Origin: Photobacterium aquae
Lineage (GTDB): Bacteria > Pseudomonadota > Gammaproteobacteria > Enterobacterales > Vibrionaceae
Direction of reading: 5' to 3'
Length of the DNA: 64,000 nucleotides
Assembly: GCF_001029445.1 (NCBI RefSeq)
Contig: NZ_LDOT01000014.1
Coordinates: forward strand, 1-64,000
Within the stretch, counting starts at the first letter, position 1. Each line of letters starts with the position of its first letter. This document shows, piece by piece, positions 34,637 to 44,633 of the stretch. The position numbers were made by a program, and so were the translations under genes. Below the pieces are notes generated by a model, which searched no databases, was not told the DNA's origin, and saw only the letters and a list, made by a program, of their open reading frames with translations.

Positions 34637-36295
34637 ATGCCGACAGAGAGTTCCCGAGAAAGCATAGCGTTTGACGTAGTCATTGTCGGAGCAGGCCCGG
34701 CGGGACTATCAGCGGCCTGCTATATCATGCAAATGGCCAATGAGGCCAGTTACCCACTCTCGGTTTGCGTGGTTGAGAAAGGGGCCGAAGTTGGAGCACA
34801 TATTCTTTCAGGGGCCCTTTTCGAACATCGAGCGCTTGATGAGCTCTTCCCTGACTGGGAACGGCTTGGTGCTCCATTACACACGGCCGTAAATCATGAT
34901 AAGTTTTGCTATCTCACCAACCGTTTTAACTACCTCAATATTGACCCGAGTTACATCCCTGCCAGTATGGCCAATGACGGTAATTTTGCTATCAGCCTCG
35001 GCAGCCTTTGCCGCTGGTTAGCCCAACAAGCCGAAAAACTTGGGGTCCAAATTTTCCCTGGCTTCCCTGCAAGCGAAATTCTCTATAACCCGCAGGGTGC
35101 GGTATGCGGCGTGGCAACCCAAGACATGGGACGAGACAAGCACGGTCACCCCAAGCCCAACTTTGAATCAGGCATTGAACTCCACGCCAAATACACCCTG
35201 TTTGCCGAAGGGGCTCGTGGGCACCTTGGAAAGCAGCTGATTGAAAAATATCAGCTAGATCACGACAGACAGCCTCAGCACTATGCTTTGGGATTCAAAG
35301 AATTATGGGAGATTCCCAGCCACCAACATCTTCCAGGATTGGTCATCCATGGGATGGGCTGGCCTCTTAGCAACACTCACACCGATGGCGGCAGCTTCCT
35401 TTATCACCTCGACGACAATCTCGTTAGTGTCGGGCTAATTGTCGATCTCAACTACCGCAATCCCTATCTCAGCCCGTTCGATGAATTCCAGCAAATGAAA
35501 CAGCACCCTTTGTTCAGTCAATATCTCGCCGGAGGTACGCGTATCGCCTATGGCGCAAGAGCCATTACAAAAGGCGGCCTCGCCTCATTGCCCCGCCAGC
35601 AAATGCTGGGAGCGCTATTGATCGGTTGTGATGCGGGTACGTTGAATATGGCAAAAATAAAAGGCAGCCATTGTGCGATGAAATCCGGCATGCTGGCCGC
35701 AGAAGCGGTGTTTGATGAATTACACCAAGGCCTGCAGCATACAACCCCGGGGTACGATATCCGCTTTCGCAATTCTTGGTTATACGATGAACTGTACGAA
35801 GCACGTAATATAACTGCTGGCATTCACAAATTCGGGCCACTGCTTGGCGGGGCACTGGCGACCCTAGAGCAAACATGGCTCAAAAACCGAATTTCATTAT
35901 CATTGACAGATAGCCAGCCTGATCACCTAGCCCTTGAACCACTTGCCAAGCACAAACCCATTGAATACCCGAAACCTGACGGCAAACTAAGTTTCGACAA
36001 AGCTTCGTCGGTCTATCTTGCCAACGTCCAGCACGAAGAAAACCAACCGTGTCACCTTGTATTAAATGATCCCGCCATTCCGCTCAAACAACACTTGCCA
36101 CTAAATGGGGAACCGAGCGTGCGTTACTGTCCAGCAGGTGTCTACGAAATCCTCGAGCACAAAGGGAAACCCGCGTTTCAAATCAATGCAGCAAACTGCA
36201 TCCACTGCAAAACCTGCGATATCAAAGATCCCTCTCAAAATATCAATTGGGTAACACCGGAAGGTGGATGCGGCCCCAACTACCCCAACATGTAA
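34637..36295 (+). CDS. electron transfer flavoprotein-ubiquinone oxidoreductase
   Basis: From ATG 34637 the 552-residue protein starts just before the FAD motif DVVIVGAGPAGLSAACYIM. The middle includes EGARGHLGKQLIEKY and the quinone-binding region; the C-terminus carries the 4Fe-4S cysteines (RYCPAGVYE, NCIHCKTCDIKDPSQNI, and the final GGCGPNYPNM). It takes electrons from the EtfAB pair and reduces ubiquinone at the membrane, linking acyl-CoA oxidation to respiration. The frame opens at 34523, but that part lacks a domain and overlaps the divergent promoter. Confidence 0.95.
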   Translation: MPTESSRESIAFDVVIVGAGPAGLSAACYIMQMANEASYPLSVCVVEKGAEVGAHILSGALFEHRALDELFPDWERLGAPLHTAVNHDKFCYLTNRFNYLNIDPSYIPASMANDGNFAISLGSLCRWLAQQAEKLGVQIFPGFPASEILYNPQGAVCGVATQDMGRDKHGHPKPNFESGIELHAKYTLFAEGARGHLGKQLIEKYQLDHDRQPQHYALGFKELWEIPSHQHLPGLVIHGMGWPLSNTHTDGGSFLYHLDDNLVSVGLIVDLNYRNPYLSPFDEFQQMKQHPLFSQYLAGGTRIAYGARAITKGGLASLPRQQMLGALLIGCDAGTLNMAKIKGSHCAMKSGMLAAEAVFDELHQGLQHTTPGYDIRFRNSWLYDELYEARNITAGIHKFGPLLGGALATLEQTWLKNRISLSLTDSQPDHLALEPLAKHKPIEYPKPDGKLSFDKASSVYLANVQHEENQPCHLVLNDPAIPLKQHLPLNGEPSVRYCPAGVYEILEHKGKPAFQINAANCIHCKTCDIKDPSQNINWVTPEGGCGPNYPNM

Positions 36296-36304
36296 CGCAT
36301 AAAA

Positions 36305-36332
36305 AAGGCACTGCCGTCTCCAGTAGTGCCTT
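36305..36332 (-). terminator. terminator between convergent genes
   Basis: Stem AAGGCACT/AGTGCCTT with a strong T-run on the minus strand, so it mainly ends rlmF; it may also stop the plus-strand gene. Confidence 0.75.
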
Positions 36333-36352
36333 CATATCTCGATTATATTCGC

Positions 36353-37408
36353 TTAGCGTGCCCAGCGCGCCTCGCGCCATACCGCTTGATCTTCTGCAGA
36401 GAGAAATGTCCAAGCCACAAAACGGGTCAGCTTTTGCCCTTGAGCCATATCAATGGTTTTTACTTCAACCGCTCCGGCTTTCTGCAGTTGTTGGTAAATC
36501 CCTTTCAGGTTCTCTTTTTTCGAAACCAAGGTCGTAAACCAGAAGCACTGGCCGGCTTTTTCTCGGCTTTGAGTAATCATGCGCTGAATGAATGCCGCTT
36601 CACCGCCAGGGCACCACAGCTCTGCCTTTTGACCACCAAAATTAAGTACCGCTTTGCTATTTGCTTTACCGCGCATCGATTGAAAATCAGCAGGCTTACC
36701 CTTAGCACGCATATTTTCTGGTTTACCAAATGCCTGCATCTCTTTTTTCTTGGCATTAGCCGCTAGATTTTTCACCTTGCGCTGACTACCGGCCTCAGCC
36801 TCTTCCAACGATGCATGAAACGGCGGGTTACACAGAGTGAAGTCGAACACATCATCATCGTTGATCATACCAGTGAAGATATGATCAGGATTCTTCTGCA
36901 AGCGACATTGGATTTGACCACTCAGTACCGGATTGGAATCCGCAATAAACTTGGCAGTTTTCACCGAAACCGAGTCAATATCTGCGGCAACGAAACGCCA
37001 ACCATAAACGCTACGACCGACAATTGGGTATACACAGTTAGCCCCGGTGCCCACGTCAAGCCCGCGAATATGTTTACCCCTAGGGATCGCACCACCATTA
37101 GAATCAGCCAACAGGTCAGCAATATAGTGAATATAATCAGCCCGCCCGGGAATAGGAGGACAAAGGTAACCCTCGGGAATATCCCAAAAATCAACCTGAT
37201 AGAAATGGCTTAGCAAAGCACGGTTCAGTGTCTTCACGGCCTGCGGATCAGAAAAATTAACGGACAAATCCCCGTAGGCATTTTCAGCAACAAATGGTGC
37301 TAAAGCAGGACAGCTTTTGATCAAGGCTGGGAAGTCGTACCGGTCGCGGTGAGGATTTCGAGGATGCAGCCCTTTGCTCTGGGCCTTAACGGGAGTCTTT
37401 TTATTCAT
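36353..37408 (-). CDS. rlmF: 23S rRNA (adenine-1618-N6)-methyltransferase
   Basis: The 351-residue protein matches E. coli RlmF (YbiN): [23 protein letters not shown] at the start, [15 protein letters not shown], the SAM-binding strand [17 protein letters not shown], the catalytic [15 protein letters not shown] and the later [11 protein letters not shown]. It methylates A1618 of 23S rRNA. ATG 37408 is preferred since AAGG is just upstream and conserved sequence begins there; the frame opens at 37471. Confidence 0.95.
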   Translation of the reverse strand: MNKKTPVKAQSKGLHPRNPHRDRYDFPALIKSCPALAPFVAENAYGDLSVNFSDPQAVKTLNRALLSHFYQVDFWDIPEGYLCPPIPGRADYIHYIADLLADSNGGAIPRGKHIRGLDVGTGANCVYPIVGRSVYGWRFVAADIDSVSVKTAKFIADSNPVLSGQIQCRLQKNPDHIFTGMINDDDVFDFTLCNPPFHASLEEAEAGSQRKVKNLAANAKKKEMQAFGKPENMRAKGKPADFQSMRGKANSKAVLNFGGQKAELWCPGGEAAFIQRMITQSREKAGQCFWFTTLVSKKENLKGIYQQLQKAGAVEVKTIDMAQGQKLTRFVAWTFLSAEDQAVWREARWAR

Positions 37409-37778
37409 AGCCTTAATCATAGACGCTGTGACTGTGCCAATGGCGAAAGTGCCGTATCTTACTCTAGCCAACTCTGTACGTCAGCAGCTAAAAGCCATTC
37501 TCAGTTGAGAAAACCATCAAATTGCCCGGCCTCACGCGATCACACTGATTATTACATTGGTTTCGTTCTATTTTTAACCAAGGGCACTTCAACACTGCTG
37601 TTTGCTTTTATTACATATAGAACACTATTTCATCACGGAATATTTTGTAATAAAATAGGTACTTAGGTAACATTTTGGAGACAATATACTATACATACTC
37701 ATTATCTTAACTTTACTTATAGGTATTGCCACCTATCGTTAAAGCTTGTTTGAACAGCTGTTTAAGGATGAACCGCCC
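37409..37778 (+). other. control region of the pel operon
   Basis: About 370 bases lie between rlmF and pelA. The part from 37560 is AT-rich. It contains an inverted repeat ATAGGT-N6-ACCTAT at 37719-37736 shortly before pelA, and a TATACTATAC stretch near 37686 that could be a -10 element. No FleQ or VpsR site is recognised with confidence. No gene is visible. Confidence 0.45.
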
Positions 37779-40523
37779 ATGAGCTTACTAAAGAAAATAT
37801 CTTACTTACTACTGTTCATCCTCACCGTTTCTGGGGGCAACACATTTGCTCGGCAAACCCTCCCTGCCTCTGTTGCCTTTTACTATAACGATATTGATTC
37901 CGTACGCGAACTCATCAACTACAAACGGGTTGTTGTCACCCCTGCGCTTATTTCCGACAAACAAATAGCCACCCTACACAAAGCAGGAACAAAGGTTTTC
38001 GCCTACCTCAGCGTAGGAGAATATGATGGAGAGATACTCCCCGCGACACTTAAACAACATTCACCGACCTTCAACCAGAACTGGGCTAGCCATGTCATGG
38101 ATCTCAATGCGCAGCCTTGGCAAGAATATTTGAACCATGAGGCCCAAAAACTCATGGCCAGAGGCTTTGACGGCTTGTTCCTTGATACCCTTGACAGCTA
38201 TACCCTTTTTGCCAAGCAGGCCGCGCAAAAGCAACAACAGCAACAGGCTCTAACCAATATTCTCAACCAATTTAACCAGTTATCCAGCCGCCCATTGCTG
38301 ATGCTCAACCGTGGCTTCGAAGTCATCGAGCAATTGCCTTTCAAGCCCTACGCGGTAGTCGCCGAATCGCTCTATCATAGCTACCATCCTCTGGACAACA
38401 GCTATCAATCCGTCCCGAAACAAGATACCACATGGCTAAGAAACCGCCTCAACGAAGTCAAAACCCGGGGTATAGAAGCCATTGTCATTGACTACCTACC
38501 CGCAGATAACAGAGAAAAACAAAAACAAGCGGCACAGCGTCTTATTGACGAAGGGTATACCCCTTACATTAGTGACGGGATGCTCTATCAATATGGAGTC
38601 AGTACCATTGTTCCCGTCGCAAAACGCGTATTAGGCTTTTACGACGGCCAATACGGGAAGATGACGACCTCGGCTTGCCACCGAATGATGGCGATGCCCA
38701 TCGAGTATTATGGGTATGTCCCTGAATGCCGTGATATCCGAAACTACAATTTCACTAATCATGATCTAAGCGCCTATGCCGCTGTTTTTATATGGCTTGA
38801 GGAAGCCAGTTACCAGCGTTATCCGGCGATCAACCGCTGGCTGGCAGAATTGTTAGGTACGAAGCCACTCCTCTTTGTGAATAGCCTGCCCGTAGACGAA
38901 ACCCTTCTATCCCAACTCGGCATCAAGTCAAATGGCGATTTACAAGGACAAGTACACCAAAGCCAAGGGAAAGATTGGACAAAAGGCTATTATCCAGCAG
39001 CCTATAGCCCATTTGAACGGCACCAAGCATGGCAACCTAACGGTCATGGGGTCAGCAGCCTGATCCGCTTTACCGATGAACAAGGCAAAAGCACAACATC
39101 GCTGTTCAAAGCACCGTGGGGAGGCGCTGTTTTGTCTCCATTCCCAGTAATGAGCCTTGCCAACGATAGCGAGACTTGGATTATCGATCCCTTTCGGCTA
39201 GTCGATGAAACACTCTCTCTGCCACCTATTCCTGCTGCTGATGCGACTACCGAAGGTGGCCTTAGAATTCTGACCAGCCATGTAGATGGGGACGGTTTTC
39301 CGTCAAAGGCATGGTTCCCCGGCAAGCCTTACACCGCTGAAGTGTTGTTGGAGCACGTCTTCAAAAAATATCGGATTCCGCAAACCGTCTCGGTCATTGA
39401 AGGAGAAGTCGGTTCTCGTGGGCTGTATCCCAAAGAGAGCCACGCAATGGAAAACGTTGCCCGCAATATCTTCAAACTTCCTCATATCGAAGTGGCTTCC
39501 CACACTTTTAGCCACCCGTTCTTCTGGGACTTTTCAAAAACAATCAAAACCAAACAGTATGGCGACAACCTCCCGATCCCCGGTTATACCGTCGACTACT
39601 ACAACGAAATCATCGGCACAGCCGATTACATCAACACCAAGCTGGCTCCGAAAGGCAAAAAGGTAGAATTAATCCTCTGGTCTGGGAAAGCCGACCCAAC
39701 CGAAGACATTCTCAATATTGCCGAACAAGCCGGCCTGCTCAACGTTAACGGTGGGAATACCTATGTCGTAAAAGGAAACCGCAGCTTTACTCAGGTGTCA
39801 TCAACTATCGTTTGGTATCCATCCGCCGTGCAGGTATATGCTCCAATCCTGAATGAAAACCTCTATACCAACCTGTGGACGGAACATCACGATGGCTATA
39901 ACCGCGCTATTGAAACATTCAATATTCTCGGAAGCCCTCGCCGCCTGAAGACAATCGGCATCTACTACCATATGTATTCAGGGGCCTACCCAGCTTCGCT
40001 CAAAGGCCTATTGGACGTCTATGATTGGGCTATCCGCCAACCAGCAACACCGCTGTTTCTCAGTGAGTACGCCACCAGAGCCCGAGCCCTTTACGAAACA
40101 GGCATAGCCAAAACACTCAATGGGAATTGGCAAATTACATCAACGGGTATAAAGAGCATCCGAGTGCCGACATCCTTGGGCTACCCATCCAGCCAGCAAA
40201 TTGCCGGATGGAACAAAGGACCCGATGGACACTATTTGATCCTGAGTCAACCTAGATTAGAACTTGCAACTACCGAACAGCCAAACTATTCGGTCCAATT
40301 AAAGAGCACCAATGGGCAAGTAAAAAAATGGCAAAACAGTAACGGGCAGATCCAGTGGGCAATCAATTCACACGTCCCTCTCAAGGCCACGCTTTATGCA
40401 AAACGTTGTCAACTCGTTTCTGGGGATCACGTCTCTATGACAACGAACAAAGGGCTGGTTACTTTACGCACCAATAAATCTGGGCATTTTTCCGGCACAC
40501 TTCGTTGCCAGAACGGTGTTTGA
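37779..40523 (+). CDS. pelA: PelA, bifunctional Pel polysaccharide hydrolase/deacetylase
   Basis: ATG 37779 has AAGGATG about ten bases upstream and begins a signal peptide (LLKKISYLLLFILTVSGGNTFA). The 914-residue protein has an N-terminal glycoside hydrolase barrel (about 25-280) with FDGLFLDTLDSY and the acid in VVAESLYHSY, a Rossmann-like middle part, and a polysaccharide deacetylase (about 490-780). The deacetylase metal site is visible as H501-V-D503-G-D505 and SHTFSHPF with His575 and His579. It works in the periplasm, removing acetyl groups from the N-acetylhexosamine polymer so that Pel becomes cationic. It is first in a seven-gene operon. Confidence 0.95.
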   Translation: MSLLKKISYLLLFILTVSGGNTFARQTLPASVAFYYNDIDSVRELINYKRVVVTPALISDKQIATLHKAGTKVFAYLSVGEYDGEILPATLKQHSPTFNQNWASHVMDLNAQPWQEYLNHEAQKLMARGFDGLFLDTLDSYTLFAKQAAQKQQQQQALTNILNQFNQLSSRPLLMLNRGFEVIEQLPFKPYAVVAESLYHSYHPLDNSYQSVPKQDTTWLRNRLNEVKTRGIEAIVIDYLPADNREKQKQAAQRLIDEGYTPYISDGMLYQYGVSTIVPVAKRVLGFYDGQYGKMTTSACHRMMAMPIEYYGYVPECRDIRNYNFTNHDLSAYAAVFIWLEEASYQRYPAINRWLAELLGTKPLLFVNSLPVDETLLSQLGIKSNGDLQGQVHQSQGKDWTKGYYPAAYSPFERHQAWQPNGHGVSSLIRFTDEQGKSTTSLFKAPWGGAVLSPFPVMSLANDSETWIIDPFRLVDETLSLPPIPAADATTEGGLRILTSHVDGDGFPSKAWFPGKPYTAEVLLEHVFKKYRIPQTVSVIEGEVGSRGLYPKESHAMENVARNIFKLPHIEVASHTFSHPFFWDFSKTIKTKQYGDNLPIPGYTVDYYNEIIGTADYINTKLAPKGKKVELILWSGKADPTEDILNIAEQAGLLNVNGGNTYVVKGNRSFTQVSSTIVWYPSAVQVYAPILNENLYTNLWTEHHDGYNRAIETFNILGSPRRLKTIGIYYHMYSGAYPASLKGLLDVYDWAIRQPATPLFLSEYATRARALYETGIAKTLNGNWQITSTGIKSIRVPTSLGYPSSQQIAGWNKGPDGHYLILSQPRLELATTEQPNYSVQLKSTNGQVKKWQNSNGQIQWAINSHVPLKATLYAKRCQLVSGDHVSMTTNKGLVTLRTNKSGHFSGTLRCQNGV

Positions 40524-40543
40524 ATGAGGGGATAGGGATAAGC

Positions 40544-43500
40544 ATGGCTAGAAAGAACAAAAACAAGGCTAACCAAAAACCCAGAGCACGCCTGATCAAT
40601 AAATTGACGTTGGTCGTATTGACTGCGACCTCACTATGGGCGCTATGGTTGGTCGCGCCTACCAAATCGATGCTTATTCAGCTTATCGCCCGCTCGTCGT
40701 CTCCTGAAGTATCGCTGGCCTTTTTACAACAACTCTATGCCAGTGATCCTCAAAACCGCGATATCGTGAAACAACTGGTCGCCAATTACCGTGCAATGGG
40801 GGATCTAGAACATGCCAGCGAGCTAATCGAGTCCATCCTCTATAACAGTGATGGCGAAAGGGACTGGGCGGCACTGAAAACCTACCTTAACTTGCTACTG
40901 GAGCAAAGCTACACTGATGACCCCATAAAAAAACAACAAGCAACCGAGCAAATCTTGGCCCTGCTGGCACAAATTGACTATATTCCTGATCCAGAGTTAG
41001 CGCGGATATACGCCAATACTGCCATTGCTTTTTCCCAGCCTCTAAAAGGTATGGATTTGCTTTCCCCCCATATTCATAGCGGGCAGACAAGCTATCAGGA
41101 ACTCATCAACCTTGCACTGCAAAGTGAAGACTACACAGCTTCACTGAAATACCAATTGGACGCCTTCCGTGAATTCGACAATATCGAACAGGCCACCGCC
41201 CTATTCGACATGTTAATCGCAACAGCGCAACCTGAACTCAGCCGCAATATTATTCTGGCCTATCATGGTAAGTTGCACGATGATCCGTCTTTCCTGCAAG
41301 CCTCTATCGATCATTCGCGCCGAATCGGTAACTGGGATGTGACTTTAATTCAGTCTGAACGATTACTGGCTATTGCCCCCTCGATAGACCGTTACGCACG
41401 CGCTGCCCAAGATGCCATGTCTATTGGGAATATTTCTGCCGCCGCGCTGTTCCTGCAAAAAGCCATCGCCATAGAACCACGCACATCTGAATACGTGCTG
41501 CTTCACGATATCTACCGCTGGCAAGGAGATGTCGACAAAGCCCTAGCTATAAGCATCAAACTTCTCGCACGCCAACCAACAGAAAAACAAATTCGAGATG
41601 GTATAGATGAATCCAGAGCTTTGGGGGACATTTACCATGAAGGTATCTTTTATAATCAACTGGCTCTTAGCAACCTCATCCAACCCGCTGAATATAATGC
41701 ATGGATGAACGCAATAGAAAAAGCCGAGGGTACTGACAAGGCCTTGGCATCAATAAAACGTCTGGCAAACATGCGCCCACGCGACTCGGCATTAATCAGC
41801 CATATTGCCCGCTTATATAGCTATCTCGACAATCACTCAGCCGTTGCACGCCAATGGCAAAAACTTCGCCCATTGCGCCGACCCACTCTCAATGAGGCCG
41901 AGCGTTTTGCCAACGCCTACATCATGCTCAACGAGCCCAAATTGGCGCTGAATACGCTAACCGCCCCCAATGACTGGATTGACGCCGATGAAGATTACCT
42001 TGAAGCCGTTTCATCCCTCGCTTGGGAAACCGGTAACCGACCACTTTCAGAGCAAAGCCAGAACCAACTTGCCACTTTGGCCAGCGATAATTTAGATACC
42101 TATCGGTATATCAACTTACTTTCACCGCTGGATGATAGCGGGGTCGAAAAGCTAACCAAGCTCTATCAAAAAACGGGGAATACTGAATTACTCCTTGCCG
42201 CTATGCGGGCAAGTACAAAACCCGAATACAAAGACCGACTAATATCGCTGCTACTTTTGGCCAAAGAGCACCCAGAGCTTGATGAGCACCTTGAAATACT
42301 GGGGTTCCGGGCCCAGTTGGCTTTGCTCGACAACAAGGATCCGCAAGCCGAAGCACTTTTCAATCAAATATTGAAAATTGACCCAAGCAATGCCTCTGCT
42401 GTCAGTAACCTGATTTGGCTGGCGCTTAAACACAATGACAAAGATTCACTCGCCCGCCTATACGACAGTTACAAAGCCCCATTGAGCGGGAACAGTGATT
42501 TATGGCTGGCCTTCGCCAGTGCAAGCCAACAATTAGGACGGGGCCACGAAGCGTCGACTTGGTATGAAAAAGTCTTGCAACAAGAAAGCAATGATCCGGC
42601 CATTATCTTGAACTACGCTTCCTTACTCGAACAGCAAGGCCAAGCTGAAAAAGCCTACCAACTACGACGCTATGTTTTGACCCAACAAGCAAAAACACTA
42701 CTCACATTGCCCGGCGGTGACACCAGCTACCGCTCGCTCATCGCCTTGTTTGTTGATGACAAGACCGCTAAAGCCATGAGCACGAGTGCGACCTTAGCGG
42801 CCCCTTCCGACTCTCGCATTGCAGAATGGTTCGGTTACTTGCTCGCAGACAACCAGGCTGAACAGCTTCTATTCTGGCAGCAACAAACCGCACTTCGCCA
42901 ATATCAATTGCCAGACTGGCAGCGGTTATCTTTGGCGTTGCAGCAGAAGGACAAACACAAAGTCGAAGCGATCCTATCCCAATCCCTCAACTTGCCCGAA
43001 GCCGACGAGAATGTAGCCCTGCAATTTACAGGTCGCCACCAAGAAGCCTGGCAGCAAGGGCAAGAACTGATCGGAACAATGGCAGACAAGACGGCAGAGA
43101 ACCAACTTCGCAGGGTCCATGTCTTACAGCACCCCAACAAAACTCACAGCGTTCGAGCACAGCGCGCCGATATCACCCAGTGGGATATCACCCGCTATAG
43201 TCTAGATTACTACCGTCCACACTACGATGGTTACTGGCGGCTAGGTACCGACTGGCAACAAGCGGATACACCTGATCTTATCCGCGGTACAGATATTGAC
43301 GATGAATATCGCCTGCGGGGCAAATACCACTATCAACTCAGCGAAGGATTTTGGAATATCGGCATTGATCTGGCTAACGGCGTCGGCGACCAACGGCTAG
43401 GATTCAATGCTGCTTACCAAACGGCTTTGGATGACTATTGGCAGGCTGGCATTGAATTCGGGCTAAACAACCACATAGAAGCCAGCCAGCTACTGGCTAT

Positions 43501-44062
43501 TGCCGGACAAGATACCCGTTTGGGGTTCAACGCAACTTATCAGCCCACCGCCCGCGAAGCCCTGACGATGCAACTGAACTACCACTGGTTAAGCACACGG
43601 TTCGGCGATGATATCGGCCACGGCTTCGATATTAATATACGGGCAACAGAACGCCTCTTCTTCGCAGATCCGGAATGGCAGCTCTACGCCGATGCAACGC
43701 TGCAAAATATTACCCATGATGATGCCCCCCTATCGGGTTTCAACCAATGGCAGCAAGGACCACAACCATTAACAAGCCAAGACTTTATCGAAAGCAAATA
43801 TCAACGCGTCGCTATCGGCCAGCGGGTATCGCACGGTGAACCAGGACAACCTGGCGCAACCGTTCCATCCCCTCGCTACTGGTTTGACAGCTCGCTAGGT
43901 TACAACATCATCAATTCTCGAGCCGACGTCACTCTCAGTGCCGGCTTAGGATGGCGGATCGTCGGCAACGATGAGCTATACATCACAACAGACTGGCAAA
44001 GCCAAGACCGTAACGGAGAAGAGTCACTCCGTTTTAGCGTTGGTTATTACTACAGTTTCTAA
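40544..44062 (+). CDS. pelB: PelB, TPR scaffold and outer-membrane porin for Pel export
   Basis: The start at ATG 40544 follows AGGGATAAGC, 20 bases after pelA. The 1172-residue protein has a basic N-terminus, one membrane helix (TLVVLTATSLWALWLVAP), a long array of TPR helices (to about residue 850) and a C-terminal beta-barrel of alternating hydrophobic strands ending in FSVGYYYSF, with the final Phe that outer-membrane proteins need for assembly. It brings modifying PelA close to the polymer and exports it. The length is similar to that of Pseudomonas PelB. Confidence 0.94.
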   Translation: MARKNKNKANQKPRARLINKLTLVVLTATSLWALWLVAPTKSMLIQLIARSSSPEVSLAFLQQLYASDPQNRDIVKQLVANYRAMGDLEHASELIESILYNSDGERDWAALKTYLNLLLEQSYTDDPIKKQQATEQILALLAQIDYIPDPELARIYANTAIAFSQPLKGMDLLSPHIHSGQTSYQELINLALQSEDYTASLKYQLDAFREFDNIEQATALFDMLIATAQPELSRNIILAYHGKLHDDPSFLQASIDHSRRIGNWDVTLIQSERLLAIAPSIDRYARAAQDAMSIGNISAAALFLQKAIAIEPRTSEYVLLHDIYRWQGDVDKALAISIKLLARQPTEKQIRDGIDESRALGDIYHEGIFYNQLALSNLIQPAEYNAWMNAIEKAEGTDKALASIKRLANMRPRDSALISHIARLYSYLDNHSAVARQWQKLRPLRRPTLNEAERFANAYIMLNEPKLALNTLTAPNDWIDADEDYLEAVSSLAWETGNRPLSEQSQNQLATLASDNLDTYRYINLLSPLDDSGVEKLTKLYQKTGNTELLLAAMRASTKPEYKDRLISLLLLAKEHPELDEHLEILGFRAQLALLDNKDPQAEALFNQILKIDPSNASAVSNLIWLALKHNDKDSLARLYDSYKAPLSGNSDLWLAFASASQQLGRGHEASTWYEKVLQQESNDPAIILNYASLLEQQGQAEKAYQLRRYVLTQQAKTLLTLPGGDTSYRSLIALFVDDKTAKAMSTSATLAAPSDSRIAEWFGYLLADNQAEQLLFWQQQTALRQYQLPDWQRLSLALQQKDKHKVEAILSQSLNLPEADENVALQFTGRHQEAWQQGQELIGTMADKTAENQLRRVHVLQHPNKTHSVRAQRADITQWDITRYSLDYYRPHYDGYWRLGTDWQQADTPDLIRGTDIDDEYRLRGKYHYQLSEGFWNIGIDLANGVGDQRLGFNAAYQTALDDYWQAGIEFGLNNHIEASQLLAIAGQDTRLGFNATYQPTAREALTMQLNYHWLSTRFGDDIGHGFDINIRATERLFFADPEWQLYADATLQNITHDDAPLSGFNQWQQGPQPLTSQDFIESKYQRVAIGQRVSHGEPGQPGATVPSPRYWFDSSLGYNIINSRADVTLSAGLGWRIVGNDELYITTDWQSQDRNGEESLRFSVGYYYSF

Positions 44063-44076
44063 CAAGGATAACGACC

Positions 44077-44601
44077 ATGAAAAAGCCCTTCCTACTAATC
44101 AGTGCCATCACCCTTGCAGCCTGCAGTAGCTACCAGGTTCCCGATAGCCCAACCTTTTCGGCGGGTAAAACTTGGGCGGTCATGCCGATGGAGAACCATT
44201 CAAGCACACCGCTTGCGGCAGAAAAAGTAGAACAGATCCTCCGAGCCCAGCTCTATGCTAAGGGAATTAATGCCGTCAGATACCCCGCGATACCAGCCAA
44301 TGACTTACAAACTATCCTCGATAGCGCCGCCAAGCAGAAAAAAGCCCAGGCTTGGCTTGCCAGCCAACCCATTGATTATGTGATCACCGGCTCAGTAGAA
44401 GAATGGCATTACAAAAGCGGTCTCGATGGTGAACCAGCTGTCGGTATTACCCTAGAGGTAAAATCGGCAAAAAGTGGCCAAACTTATTGGCAAGCATCAG
44501 GAAGTCGCGGAGGCTGGGGACGTGAGAGCGTCAGTGGAACCGGTCACATTGTCATTGAAGAGCTGCTTGATGGCCTCAATGTTACTCCGAATGCCGACTA
44601 A
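44077..44601 (+). CDS. pelC: PelC, outer-membrane lipoprotein of Pel export
   Basis: The 174-residue product has a lipoprotein signal ending LAAC (Cys16). The body (WAVMPMENHSSTPLAAEKVEQILRAQLYAKGI to YVITGSVEEWHYKSG) is the PelC fold, related to the CsgG/TolB-N type. In Pseudomonas, PelC forms a twelve-membered periplasmic ring that guides the cationic polymer into PelB. It starts 14 bases after pelB and ends 32 bases before pelD. Confidence 0.93.
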   Translation: MKKPFLLISAITLAACSSYQVPDSPTFSAGKTWAVMPMENHSSTPLAAEKVEQILRAQLYAKGINAVRYPAIPANDLQTILDSAAKQKKAQAWLASQPIDYVITGSVEEWHYKSGLDGEPAVGITLEVKSAKSGQTYWQASGSRGGWGRESVSGTGHIVIEELLDGLNVTPNAD

Positions 44602-44633
44602 CGACATCCCAGAGATTCAAATTGCGGTGATAT

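Noticed and set aside
42166..42433. Minus-strand frames inside pelB
   Set aside because: They are shadows of the TPR region of pelB; Ser/Arg-rich sequences without domains.
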